This document shows, one piece after another, positions 17,987 to 26,340 of a DNA stretch of 64,000 bases (positions are counted from its first letter, which is position 1; each line of letters opens with the position of its first letter). The notes under the pieces were generated by a model. It was not told the DNA's origin and ran no database searches. It was given only the letters and a program-made list of their open reading frames with translations. The translations under genes were made by a program, and so were the position numbers. The stretch is from positions 1 to 64,000 of the forward strand of contig JAJQDP010000006.1 in NCBI GenBank assembly GCA_021202155.1. Reading direction: 5' to 3'. The DNA comes from Oscillospiraceae bacterium (GTDB taxonomy: Bacteria; Bacillota; Clostridia; Oscillospirales; Ruminococcaceae).

Positions 17987-18700
17987 ATGAAAATGTCAGA
18001 ATTATTAAAAACTATAAAAGAAAAAATATTTAAGCTGTTCGGGGTTACACTTCCGGTCGACTACATCAACGGCTCTGACACGCTTCCAGCTCCGCTTAAA
18101 GCAGAAGATGAGAAGCGGGTGTTTGAAATGCTTTCGATTAACCCTAAAAAAGCAAGGGAAATTCTGATTACCCATAATCTCAGGCTTGTCGTTTACATAT
18201 CCAAAAAGTTCGAGTCAACGGGAATCGGGATTGAGGATTTGATTTCAATAGGAACTATAGGTCTTATCAAGGCTGTCAATACCTTCAATCCCGAAAAGAA
18301 TATCAAGCTTGCAACCTACGCGTCAAGGTGCATCGAAAACGAAATACTGATGTACCTGAGAAAAACCAACCAGCAGAAAAACGAGGTTTCGATTGATGAG
18401 CCTCTCAATATTGACTGGGATGGCAACGAGCTTCTTTTGTCTGATGTCATCGGAACGGAACCGGATGAGGTATACCAGAGGCTTGAGGGCGAAACTGAGG
18501 TTCAGCTTCTTATAAAAGCTGTAGATTCGCTCAGCGGCAGGGAAAAGCTTATTATGCAGATGCGATTCGGTCTGAATGGCGGAAGAGAGATGACTCAGAA
18601 GGAGGTAGCGGATGTAGTGGGTATTTCTCAGTCCTATATTTCAAGACTTGAAAAGAGAATCTTAAAAGAACTCAAAAAAGAATTGGAGGCTATTTGCTGA
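17987..18700 (+). CDS. sigE: RNA polymerase sporulation sigma factor SigE (pro-sigma-E)
   Basis: Mother-cell early sporulation sigma factor. 237 aa from the ATG at 17987, which follows GAAAGGA; an ATG at 17966 in frame lies upstream of that site. The first 25-30 residues are an amphipathic pro-sequence ([19 protein letters not shown]) leading to [12 protein letters not shown], matching the region cleaved by SpoIIGA in B. subtilis. Region 2 ([46 protein letters not shown]) and region 4 ([16 protein letters not shown]) are strongly conserved. It should drive yunB, ylbJ, yqfC and yqfD elsewhere in the window. Confidence 0.97.
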   Translation: MKMSELLKTIKEKIFKLFGVTLPVDYINGSDTLPAPLKAEDEKRVFEMLSINPKKAREILITHNLRLVVYISKKFESTGIGIEDLISIGTIGLIKAVNTFNPEKNIKLATYASRCIENEILMYLRKTNQQKNEVSIDEPLNIDWDGNELLLSDVIGTEPDEVYQRLEGETEVQLLIKAVDSLSGREKLIMQMRFGLNGGREMTQKEVADVVGISQSYISRLEKRILKELKKELEAIC

Positions 18701-18734
18701 CTGCAATTTCCAGATAATGCCGTAGACTTTATCT

Positions 18735-18763
18735 GAATAGCAAACATGCACTCCGGCAATAAT
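18735..18763 (+). promoter_or_regulatory. possible sigma-F/G type promoter upstream of sigG
   Basis: GAATA (18735-18739), 15-bp spacer, GGCAATAAT (18755-18763) fits the forespore consensus GHATR-N15-GGHRARHT at the -35 and most -10 positions, with two mismatches in the -10. It lies in the sigE-sigG gap where a sigma-F promoter is expected. Confidence 0.4.
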
Positions 18764-18809
18764 GATATAAGATTTTCCACACGGAAAGAATCAATCATTA
18801 TTCGGAGTG
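18749..18809 (+). promoter_or_regulatory. sigG leader hairpin covering the ribosome binding site
   Basis: CACTCCGGCAATAATGAT (18749-18766) pairs with ATCATTATTCGGAGTG (18794-18809), with only a 2-nt GC bulge. The GGAG that serves sigG (18804-18807, 9 nt before ATG 18817) lies inside the 3' arm and would be hidden. A leader hairpin that dampens sigG translation is known in B. subtilis. Confidence 0.7.
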
Positions 18810-18816
18810 TATACTT

Positions 18817-19590
18817 ATGATGCAATACAGTAAGGTTGAGATAAGCGGCTTCAACACCAGAGATTTAATAGTCCTGAGTGAAGACAAGAAGATGGAGCTT
18901 TTGGCAAAAGTAAAACAGGGTGACAAAAAGGCGAGGGACGAGCTGATTCAAGGAAACCTTCGCCTTGTTTTAAGCGTGATTCAGAAGTTTATGTCAAGAG
19001 GAACTCCTCCAGATGATTTATTTCAGGTAGGAGTAGTAGGTCTTATAAAGGCAATAGACAATTTCAATATCGACCTTGATGTGAAGTTCTCGACTTATGC
19101 CGTGCCGATGATAACCGGCGAGCTAAGGAGATACCTTCGCGACGACAACGCGATAAGAGTATCCCGTTCAACCAGAGATTTAGCTTATAGAGCTATGCAA
19201 GCTAAGGAACGATTGACTGCTACAAGCGACACTGAGCCGACTCCACGGGATATTTCAAAAGAATTAGGAGTAAAGGAGTCGGAGGTTGTATTCGCACTTG
19301 AATCAATAAGCGATCCTGTTTCGATATATGAGCCGGTCTATTCAAGTACGGGAGATACTCTATATGTATTAGACCAGCTCGGCGACAGTTCAAGCGATGA
19401 GGGTTGGATAGATGAACTTATGCTCAGGGAGGCTATTAAGATGCTTTCGGACAGGGAGAAGAATATACTGTACCTGAGATTCTATCAGGGTAAAACTCAG
19501 GTTGAGGTGGCGAATGAAATCGGAATTTCACAGGCTCAAGTTTCAAGAGTCGAAAAAAGTGCATTGTCAAGGATAAAATCCAAGGTTTAG
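18817..19590 (+). CDS. sigG: RNA polymerase sporulation sigma factor SigG
   Basis: Late forespore sigma factor. 257 aa, starting MMQYSKVEISGFNTRDL, the conserved N-terminus bound by anti-sigma factors in Bacillus (the KVEICGVNTSKL-like segment). Region 2 (NLRLVLSVIQKFMSRGTPPDDL, given here in part; FQVGVVGLIKAIDNF), region 3 (RYLRDDNAIRVSRSTRDLAY) and region 4 (EIGISQAQVSRVEKSAL) are intact. No pro-sequence. Placed after sigE as in most spore formers, but separated by a 116-bp gap with its own promoter candidate and hairpin. Confidence 0.97.
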   Translation: MMQYSKVEISGFNTRDLIVLSEDKKMELLAKVKQGDKKARDELIQGNLRLVLSVIQKFMSRGTPPDDLFQVGVVGLIKAIDNFNIDLDVKFSTYAVPMITGELRRYLRDDNAIRVSRSTRDLAYRAMQAKERLTATSDTEPTPRDISKELGVKESEVVFALESISDPVSIYEPVYSSTGDTLYVLDQLGDSSSDEGWIDELMLREAIKMLSDREKNILYLRFYQGKTQVEVANEIGISQAQVSRVEKSALSRIKSKV

Positions 19591-19593
19591 CTC

Positions 19594-19622
19594 TTGACAA
19601 TTTTAATTTCCCGTGTTAAGAT
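19594..19622 (+). promoter_or_regulatory. promoter of tyrS
   Basis: TTGACA (19594-19599), 17-bp spacer, TAAGAT (19617-19622) with TGT in front (extended -10). The predicted leader is only about 35 nt, too short for a T-box. Confidence 0.8.
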
Positions 19623-19661
19623 AGTTTATCTACTACAAAGAGATGAAACGAGGAAATTTTA

Positions 19662-20861
19662 ATGCAGATTTATGAAGAACTCAAGGCAAGAGGGCTTATA
19701 GCTCAGGTTACCGATGAGGAAGAAATAAGGGAGCTTATCAATAACGGTAAGGCAACATTCTATATTGGCTTTGACCCGACTGCCGACTCGCTTCACGTCG
19801 GACATTTCATGGCTTTATGCCTCATGAAGAGACTTCAGATGGCTGGTAACAGACCTGTTGTACTTATCGGTGGAGGAACCGGCTACATTGGAGACCCTTC
19901 CGGAAGAACTGATATGCGTTCGATGATGACTGCTGAAACAATTCAGCACAATTGCGATTGTTTCAAGAAGCAGATGGAACGTTTCATTGAATTTGGCGAC
20001 GACAAGGCGATTATGGTCAACAACGCTGACTGGCTTCTCAATCTTAATTATATCGAGCTTTTAAGAGAAGTCGGAGCTTGCTTCTCGGTCAACAACATGT
20101 TAAGAGCTGAGTGCTACAAACAGAGAATGGAAAAGGGACTTTCCTTCCTCGAATTCAACTATATGATCATGCAGTCATACGACTTCTACTATCTATACCA
20201 GCATTACGGTTGCAACATGCAGTTTGGTGGAGATGACCAGTGGTCGAATATGCTCGGCGGCACTGAGCTTATAAGAAAGAAGCTCGGCAAGGATGCTTAT
20301 GCGATGACAATTACTCTTCTCCTCAATTCTGAGGGCAAGAAGATGGGTAAGACTCAGAGCGGAGCAGTCTGGCTCGACCCGAACAAGACCTCTCCCTACG
20401 ACTTCTTCCAGTATTGGAGAAACGTCGGCGATGCGGATGTCATGAAGTGCATAAGAATGCTTACATTCCTTCCTCTTGAAGAGATTGACAAGATGGATTC
20501 ATGGGAGGGTAGCGAGCTCAACAAGGCTAAAGAGATTTTAGCATATGAGCTCACAAAGCTCGTCCATGGTGAGGAGGAAGCCGACAAAGCACTTGCCGCC
20601 GCAAGAGCAGTTTTCGGTGGCTCAGGCTCAAATGAGAATATGCCTACTTTTGAGATTGAAACTGATTTTATTGGTATTCTCGATGCCATGGTGGCGACAA
20701 AGCTTGCGCCGAGTAAAGGAGAGGCAAGAAGGCTCATCCAGCAAGGCGGAGTTACTCTTAATGACGAAAAGGTCAACGATGTTTCACTTGACATTGATTT
20801 GTTTGATGAGGTAATACTAAAGAGAGGCAAGAAGCAGGTAGTCAGACTTAAAAAGAAATAA
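19662..20861 (+). CDS. tyrS: tyrosyl-tRNA synthetase
   Basis: Charges tRNA-Tyr. 399 aa. Class I HIGH motif as [15 protein letters not shown] (about residues 38-52), tyrosine pocket segments [22 protein letters not shown], quoted in part as QFGGDDQW, and KMSKS as [13 protein letters not shown] (about 228). A C-terminal S4 RNA-binding domain begins near [19 protein letters not shown] (about 347). Monocistronic by its own promoter and bidirectional terminator. Confidence 0.97.
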   Translation: MQIYEELKARGLIAQVTDEEEIRELINNGKATFYIGFDPTADSLHVGHFMALCLMKRLQMAGNRPVVLIGGGTGYIGDPSGRTDMRSMMTAETIQHNCDCFKKQMERFIEFGDDKAIMVNNADWLLNLNYIELLREVGACFSVNNMLRAECYKQRMEKGLSFLEFNYMIMQSYDFYYLYQHYGCNMQFGGDDQWSNMLGGTELIRKKLGKDAYAMTITLLLNSEGKKMGKTQSGAVWLDPNKTSPYDFFQYWRNVGDADVMKCIRMLTFLPLEEIDKMDSWEGSELNKAKEILAYELTKLVHGEEEADKALAAARAVFGGSGSNENMPTFEIETDFIGILDAMVATKLAPSKGEARRLIQQGGVTLNDEKVNDVSLDIDLFDEVILKRGKKQVVRLKKK

Positions 20862-20870
20862 TCAAGCATA

Positions 20871-20908
20871 AAAATAGCCGTCTCCACAAATCGGAGGCGG
20901 CTTTTTTG
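20871..20908. terminator. bidirectional terminator between tyrS and the dnaI-like gene
   Basis: AGCCGTCTCC (20875-20884) pairs with GGAGGCGGCT (20893-20902), 8-nt loop. TTTTTT follows on the forward strand and the preceding AAAAAT gives a U-tract on the reverse strand, so it can serve both convergent units. Confidence 0.88.
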
Positions 20909-20910
20909 AA

Positions 20911-21924
20911 TCAGTCGAAGATGCCCTCACGCCTTTTTATCTGGCGGATGTCTTCACCGATGAATCTCAGCGTGTGATAGTTTCCAATAAGCCGGGAGAT
21001 GATTCTGTCGTCATATCTGTCGGACAGTTCGTTGATAGAGAGATTTGAAGAAACAATAGTCGGCTTGCCCATATTGCATCTTGAATTGATGAGGTTGTAG
21101 ATTGTGGCTGAATTGAAGGACGACCTGAACTCACAGCCGAGGTCGTCTAAGATTAACAGCTCTGCATTCAGGAGAAGTTCCAAGGTATCTCCCTCAGCTC
21201 TTCCGAAGTGCTCGTTTTCGATGTATCTCAGATAATTCTGAATTGAATCAAATGCGACGTTCACGCCTTTGTTGATGAGAGCGTTTGCTATGCAGGAAGA
21301 CAAAAACGTCTTCCCAAGACCTGTTTTTCCGAGCATAAACAAGCTTTGAGAATGCTCCGAAAAGCTGTTTGCATAGTCAACGCAGAAATCAAGAATCTCC
21401 GCCATCATGCTTTTACAGCTATAGGAATTTCCATTATACTGATAGGATTCCGGATAGAAGTTCAAATCGAATTCAGAAAAGCTATGGAGCTTGATTTTGC
21501 ACTGTTCGTTGAGTTTGGAAATTGTGTACGAAATCATAAGCTCTTCGGCGCACTTGCACCTGTTGCCGAGGTGAATGCCAGTATCACTGCAGATAGGGCA
21601 GGTATAGTTTACTGTGAGATAATCTTCAGGATACCCGGATGCCAGAAGAGAACTTTTAAGTTTTTCCTGATTACTCAGGTTCTCATTCTTGATTTTCTCG
21701 ACAGCCTCTGAGACATTCACGAGCGGATTTCCGTCCTTGTCCCTTGTGAATACAACGTTTGCAAGCTTTGAAGAGGTTTTGGAGATATTAAGAAGTATTT
21801 CGTATATCTCTTGATGGTGCTCTTTTATGCTTCTGACGTGAGAATCGTATGTAGTCAGGGCTTTCTGCCGCCTTGATTCGATAACGGAATACGCGGCATT
21901 TACCGCTTCCTGAGTGTATTTCAT
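20911..21924 (-). CDS. DnaI/DnaC-like primosomal ATPase (helicase loader)
   Basis: 337 aa. The N-terminal 110 residues are helical, followed by a zinc-binding set (CPICSDTGI and CKC, about residues 109-125) and an AAA+ domain: Walker A MLGKTGLGKTFLSSCIA (about 196), Walker B AELLILDDLG (about 254), sensor SNLSINELSDRYDDRIISRL (about 293). This is the architecture of the DnaI/DnaC helicase loader that places the replicative helicase on DNA. It lies 15 bp downstream of the DnaD-domain gene and is transcribed with it; in Bacillus DnaB, DnaD and DnaI act in the same loading pathway. Confidence 0.9.
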   Translation of the reverse strand: MKYTQEAVNAAYSVIESRRQKALTTYDSHVRSIKEHHQEIYEILLNISKTSSKLANVVFTRDKDGNPLVNVSEAVEKIKNENLSNQEKLKSSLLASGYPEDYLTVNYTCPICSDTGIHLGNRCKCAEELMISYTISKLNEQCKIKLHSFSEFDLNFYPESYQYNGNSYSCKSMMAEILDFCVDYANSFSEHSQSLFMLGKTGLGKTFLSSCIANALINKGVNVAFDSIQNYLRYIENEHFGRAEGDTLELLLNAELLILDDLGCEFRSSFNSATIYNLINSRCNMGKPTIVSSNLSINELSDRYDDRIISRLIGNYHTLRFIGEDIRQIKRREGIFD

Positions 21925-21939
21925 ATTGGGTAACCTCCG

Positions 21940-22935
21940 CTATTTTTTTGAATGGGACTGTGAAAGAGTGAAGCTGTCGAACTCACTTAAGTCGAATGAG
22001 CTCTCGCCTGACTTTCTTTCGCTCTGAGAGACAGCCGGCTTAATTCTCTTAGCCTCGTCAGCCTCTAATGCTTCAAGTGTGAATATTCTCTTCTCCGCCC
22101 ATGACTGCAGAATCTTGTTTATGTAAGGGAAGGAGAGCTTATTGGTCTGGTTCACGCATCTTTCACGCGCTTCGCCTATCATCTCGACACTGAAGCCCAG
22201 CTCCTGCCAGGATGAAATAAACTGAGACTGCTTGGCAGTAGGCTTTGTCTCCAGGAATAAAGCACGTTTCACTTCATTCTCAAAGGTGCTGTATTCAGTT
22301 CTTCGCTTGATTTCAGCATCTATCTCAAAGAAAGTGGTAATGTTGTTCGTGGACAGTTCGGTAGCAAAGCTTTCAATTGCCCTTGCCGACGTTTTCCCAC
22401 AGCTATGACAGTATTCAAGCATCAGAATTATTGAACCAGTATCGAATCCGTAGTAATCCCGAAGATTGATAAGTAACTCCTGTTCGGCATGTTTTAGAAG
22501 CCTTCCGACCGTTTTCTCAGCCTCCGAGAAAAGTTCTCTTATCGATTCGTCGGTGTCGATCATGTCTGAAATAGTCTTTGGAGTGTAGTTCAGTCTTACC
22601 TTAACGTTGGAAGGAATTGCAGGCGAGACCTCCGGAGATTTCGTTTCTACAGTAGCATTATGGCTTGCTGTTACGGGAGCGGAAGCCTCAGACTCCATTA
22701 CCCCCATCTCTTTCCAGAAGATAACCGCATCATCGAATGAGCCTTCTTTGATTCCTAACTTCCTGCAGACCTCAGCCTTGTCGATCTCATCCGATTCATC
22801 GCACAATAGATACAAAAGAAGCTTTAATGCTGATTCGTCCGCAAGACGTATGTAGTCATCCACAAGTGCGCACGGCACGGAAAAGAACCTTTTCCATTTG
22901 GAGTTATTCAGTTTCAGGGATACCTTTTCCGCCAT
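21940..22935 (-). CDS. DnaD domain primosome protein
   Basis: 331 aa. N-terminal winged-helix-like part (FFSVPCALVDDYIRLADESA, then LLLYLLCDESDEIDKAEVCR) and two related DnaD-type helical units: one from about residue 132 with AEKTVGRLLKHAEQELLINL and DYYGFDTGSIILMLEYC, the other near the C-terminus ending SFPYINKILQSWAEKRI. The C-terminal 50 residues look disordered. Expected to act in primosome assembly with the dnaI-like gene downstream. Close to Bacillus DnaB/DnaD in function; I cannot say which it replaces. Confidence 0.88.
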   Translation of the reverse strand: MAEKVSLKLNNSKWKRFFSVPCALVDDYIRLADESALKLLLYLLCDESDEIDKAEVCRKLGIKEGSFDDAVIFWKEMGVMESEASAPVTASHNATVETKSPEVSPAIPSNVKVRLNYTPKTISDMIDTDESIRELFSEAEKTVGRLLKHAEQELLINLRDYYGFDTGSIILMLEYCHSCGKTSARAIESFATELSTNNITTFFEIDAEIKRRTEYSTFENEVKRALFLETKPTAKQSQFISSWQELGFSVEMIGEARERCVNQTNKLSFPYINKILQSWAEKRIFTLEALEADEAKRIKPAVSQSERKSGESSFDLSEFDSFTLSQSHSKK

Positions 22936-22971
22936 AATTGCGCCTCGTTCGACATAAGATTTGATAGTGAT

Positions 22972-23000
22972 ATTATAGCACGGTTTTCAGGCGAAATCAA
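22972..23000 (-). promoter_or_regulatory. promoter of the dnaD-dnaI-like operon
   Basis: Reverse strand TTGATT (22995-23000), 17-bp spacer, TATAAT (22972-22977) with TGC before it (extended -10). Confidence 0.78.
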
Positions 23001-23078
23001 CCACAGTGAACGCATAATTTCTGCTGTGCAAATTCTTGCTATTGTATAGTCAAAAATTTATGAATAACTGTACAGCAA

Positions 23079-23107
23079 TTTACTTTCCTCTTTGTATATG
23101 TTAAAAT
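23079..23107 (+). promoter_or_regulatory. promoter of the GH30 operon
   Basis: TTTACT (23079-23084), 17-bp spacer, TAAAAT (23102-23107) with TGT in front. No operator-like inverted repeat or catabolite-response-like site is apparent next to it. Confidence 0.65.
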
Positions 23108-23141
23108 AAACATAAGTCATCTGAAAGGACGAGATTATATT

Positions 23142-25022
23142 ATGAAGATTTACAATCGATTTGTGGCTTTGCTCACGGCTGTAGTACTGACTGTTACGAT
23201 GTTCGCAGGTTGTGCGAATACGGCAAGTGACGACACAGTTACTGAACCAGCAACAGTCACATCAGATGCTGAGGTCATTGAAGAGATTACTGAAGCAACT
23301 ACTACCGAAGAGGTTACCACTGAGGTAACTACAACCTCTGAAGTTACAACAACGACCGAAGCGACAACCGCTCCCGCTACAACAGCTACAACAGCGACTG
23401 TCGCTACAGCAGAGGAGACAACCGCGGCATATACAGTTGAAGAAATGAGTGCTGTAATGTATGCCAAGTCCTCAGTTAATGTTCGCTCAGGTCCCTCAAC
23501 CGACTATGACAGAATCGGTCATCTTGATGAGGGCGAAGAGGTAACAGTTACCGGACTTGCGTCTACCGGATGGTACCGTATCAGCTTTGAAGGCGGGGAG
23601 GGCTATGTCAGCAATAACTACCTTGTATCCGAAAAGCCTGTTGTAACCACTACCGTCACCACTACAACCGCGGCTACTACTACCGATACAACCACTGCAA
23701 CTACAGTCGCTACGACAGCCGCAACTACTGCGGCAACAACAGCTTCAACCGCCGCTTCAACTTCGAGCGATGACATCCGCGATGATGAGCTGTACACTCC
23801 GAACTACACCGGCACAACGTCTTCAAAGACCATCACCATCTCTGCAGGCACAGAGTATCAGACCATCATCGGCTTTGGAGGAATGAACTATCCTTCCTGG
23901 AACGCCGCCGGCGACCTCACTGCTTCCGAGAGGGAGACCGTATTCGGAAATGATGAGGATGATTTGGGCTTCACGATTCTGAGAATACATATCGATGAGA
24001 ACAAGAGCAACTGGTCAAAGGAGGTTGCAACTGCCAAGGCGGCATATGACAGTGGTGCGCTTGTAGTCGCTTCCGTCTGGAATGCTCCAAGCAGTATGAC
24101 AGAGACCTTTAAAAATTCATCTGGCAGTGAGGCAAAAAGAGTCAAAGCTTCAGCATATGCTGATTTTGCCGAGTATATCAATGATTTTGTCGAATATATG
24201 GAGGGAAAAGGCATTGAGATTTATGCTGTTTCCTTCTCAAATGAACCGGACTTAGTGAATTCCGGATGGCTTGAGTGGACGGCTGACGAGATTATCGACT
24301 TCATCGTCAATTATTCTGACGCCATCGACTGTAAGCTGATGACTCCGGAAACGTTCCAATATAGCAAAACTATCTATGATAAGATTTTGAATAATAAATC
24401 AGCTTTGAGCAGAATCGACATCTTTGCGACTCATCTTTATGGAACTGCACTATCAAATTACAAATACGCCCTCTTTGAGAGCAAGGGAACAGGTAAAGAG
24501 CTTTGGATGACAGAGATTATCGAACCCTCCGGAAGCAACGGCAACCAGTATGATGCAAACGATTGGGATTATGCTATAGGTGTAGCAGAGAATATTCATA
24601 ATTCGCTTGTGAAGGGCAATTTCCAGGCTTATCTTTGGTGGTATATCAAGAGATACTACGGACCTCTTGGTGAAGACGGCGAGATAACCAAGCGCGGCTA
24701 TTGCATGGCTCAGTATTCAAAGTTTGTCCGCCCGGGTTATGTGAGAGTAGCCGCAACTGAGACTCCTGCCACTGGTGTCAGCGTGTCTGCTTATAAGGAC
24801 GATGGAAAGCTTGTAATTGTGGTTATCAACGATTCGAGCAATAAGTATGCTCAGACATTCAATATTAACGGCTTGGACTTTGACATCGGGTACATAGAGG
24901 CGTACACAACGGATGAGAATGTAAGTCTTGAAAGAACAGGCAATGTTTCCTATAGTGGAAACAGCTTTGGATATGTCCTTGGCGCATATAGCGTGACAAC
25001 ATTCGTGATTTCTGAATATTGA
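23142..25022 (+). CDS. GH30 xylanase-type lipoprotein with SH3 domain and Thr-rich linkers
   Basis: 626 aa. Lipoprotein signal peptide with lipobox MFAGC (Cys24). Then a Thr/Glu linker (about 30-95), a bacterial SH3 domain (105-163: VNVRSGPSTDYDRIGHLDEG), an almost pure Thr/Ala linker (165-208), and a GH30 catalytic barrel (230-535) with C-terminal beta side-domain. Acid/base Glu368 in SFSNEPD and nucleophile Glu458 in WMTEII are kept. YIKRYYG (501-507) matches the loop where GH30 subfamily 8 glucuronoxylanases bind the glucuronic acid branch, with the second Arg retained. Likely cuts glucuronoxylan at the cell surface. First of three tandem paralogues, 16 bp before the next. The SH3 domain before GH30 is unusual; it may hold the enzyme to the wall. 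Confidence 0.88.
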   Translation: MKIYNRFVALLTAVVLTVTMFAGCANTASDDTVTEPATVTSDAEVIEEITEATTTEEVTTEVTTTSEVTTTTEATTAPATTATTATVATAEETTAAYTVEEMSAVMYAKSSVNVRSGPSTDYDRIGHLDEGEEVTVTGLASTGWYRISFEGGEGYVSNNYLVSEKPVVTTTVTTTTAATTTDTTTATTVATTAATTAATTASTAASTSSDDIRDDELYTPNYTGTTSSKTITISAGTEYQTIIGFGGMNYPSWNAAGDLTASERETVFGNDEDDLGFTILRIHIDENKSNWSKEVATAKAAYDSGALVVASVWNAPSSMTETFKNSSGSEAKRVKASAYADFAEYINDFVEYMEGKGIEIYAVSFSNEPDLVNSGWLEWTADEIIDFIVNYSDAIDCKLMTPETFQYSKTIYDKILNNKSALSRIDIFATHLYGTALSNYKYALFESKGTGKELWMTEIIEPSGSNGNQYDANDWDYAIGVAENIHNSLVKGNFQAYLWWYIKRYYGPLGEDGEITKRGYCMAQYSKFVRPGYVRVAATETPATGVSVSAYKDDGKLVIVVINDSSNKYAQTFNINGLDFDIGYIEAYTTDENVSLERTGNVSYSGNSFGYVLGAYSVTTFVISEY

Positions 25023-25038
25023 CATATAGGAGATTGCC

Positions 25039-26319
25039 ATGACTCAATTTCTTAAAAGAGCCTTATGCCTGGTTCTTGCTGTTCTCATGCTTCTCTCGAT
25101 GGTTTCATGTACAAGCCAGGAGAAATCAGAAGCTGTTGAGATTACAGTAAGCAAAGAATACCAGACAATAATCGGTTTTGGCGGCATGAACTTCCCATCA
25201 TGGAATGCCGCTGGAGACCTTACCGAGTCTGAACGGGAAATCGTTTTCGGAAATGATGAGGATGACTTGGGCTTTACCATCCTGCGGATTCATATCGACC
25301 CTGTGAGGGAGAATTGGTATGAGGAGGTCGACACCGCAAAGGCGGCATATGACAGCGGAGCACTTGTGATTGCTTCTGTCTGGAGTGCTCCCGACAGTAT
25401 GCTCGAAAACTTCGAGAAATCGGGAGATTCTGACGCCCTAAGAGTCAAGCAATCATCGTATGCCGAATATGCGGAGTATATCAATGACTTTGTCCAGTAC
25501 ATGTCAGAGCAGGGGATAGAGATTTACGCGGTTTCCTTCCAGAATGAGCCAGATTATGCTTACGATTGGGTATGGTGGACGACAGATGAAATGATCGACT
25601 TTATCGTGAACTATTCTGATGCCATCGACTGTAAGCTCATGACTCCGGAATCATTCCAGTACAAGAAAGAGCTTTATTACGCAATTCTCAAAGATCCCGA
25701 CGCCTTGAGCAGAATCGATATATTCGCAACGCATCTCTATGGCACTTCGTTATCTGATTATAGCTTCTCGCTGTTTGAACTTAAGAGCAGTGGTCAGGAG
25801 CTTTGGATGACCGAGCTGATTGAGCCTACAGCAAGCGATGGCAGTCAGTACGACGCCAATGACTGGGAGTATGCAATCGGAGTCGCAGAGAGCGTCCATA
25901 ATGCACTTGCAAAGGGCAATTTCCAGACCTATCTCTGGTGGTACATCAAGAGATACTACGGACCTCTTGGCGAGGATGGCGAGATAACAAAGCGCGGGTA
26001 CTGCATGGCACAGTATTCCAAATTTGTTCGCCCCGGATATGTCAGAGTAGAAGCTACAGAAGAACCTGCCGAGGGTGTGAGCGTTTCAGCATACAAGGAT
26101 GATGGGAAACTCGTCATAGTTGTCATCAACAACTCAAGCGAGAAATACAAGCAGAAGTTTAATCTCAACGATTTAGACTTTGAAATAGGCTCAATTGAGG
26201 CATATACAACAGACGAGAATGTAAGTCTTGAGAAAACTGAGAATATCTCTTACAGCGGCGACAGTTTCAAATATACCCTTGGTGCTTACAGCGTTACAAC
26301 ATTCGTAGTTTCAGAATAA
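25039..26319 (+). CDS. GH30 xylanase-type lipoprotein, minimal form
   Basis: 426 aa. Short lipoprotein signal with lipobox SMVSC (Cys24), only about 10 residues of linker, then the GH30 barrel and side-domain. Acid/base Glu170 in SFQNEPD, nucleophile Glu259 in WMTELI, and the WWYIKRYYGP glucuronate-loop motif are all present. Protein similarity to the upstream paralogue is very high over the catalytic part (for example KRGYCMAQYSKFVRPGYVRV in both), while third codon positions differ often, so the duplication is not recent. It lacks the SH3 domain and the IRDDEL-TP-Y segment that the first and third copies share. Co-transcribed with its neighbours. Confidence 0.9.
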   Translation: MTQFLKRALCLVLAVLMLLSMVSCTSQEKSEAVEITVSKEYQTIIGFGGMNFPSWNAAGDLTESEREIVFGNDEDDLGFTILRIHIDPVRENWYEEVDTAKAAYDSGALVIASVWSAPDSMLENFEKSGDSDALRVKQSSYAEYAEYINDFVQYMSEQGIEIYAVSFQNEPDYAYDWVWWTTDEMIDFIVNYSDAIDCKLMTPESFQYKKELYYAILKDPDALSRIDIFATHLYGTSLSDYSFSLFELKSSGQELWMTELIEPTASDGSQYDANDWEYAIGVAESVHNALAKGNFQTYLWWYIKRYYGPLGEDGEITKRGYCMAQYSKFVRPGYVRVEATEEPAEGVSVSAYKDDGKLVIVVINNSSEKYKQKFNLNDLDFEIGSIEAYTTDENVSLEKTENISYSGDSFKYTLGAYSVTTFVVSE

Positions 26320-26340
26320 AGATAAATATGGAGGATATAC

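Noticed and set aside
23150-23467. Long Val/Ser-rich reverse frame inside the first GH30 gene
   Set aside because: Arises from the complement of the Thr-coding (ACN) linker; no ribosome binding site or promoter.
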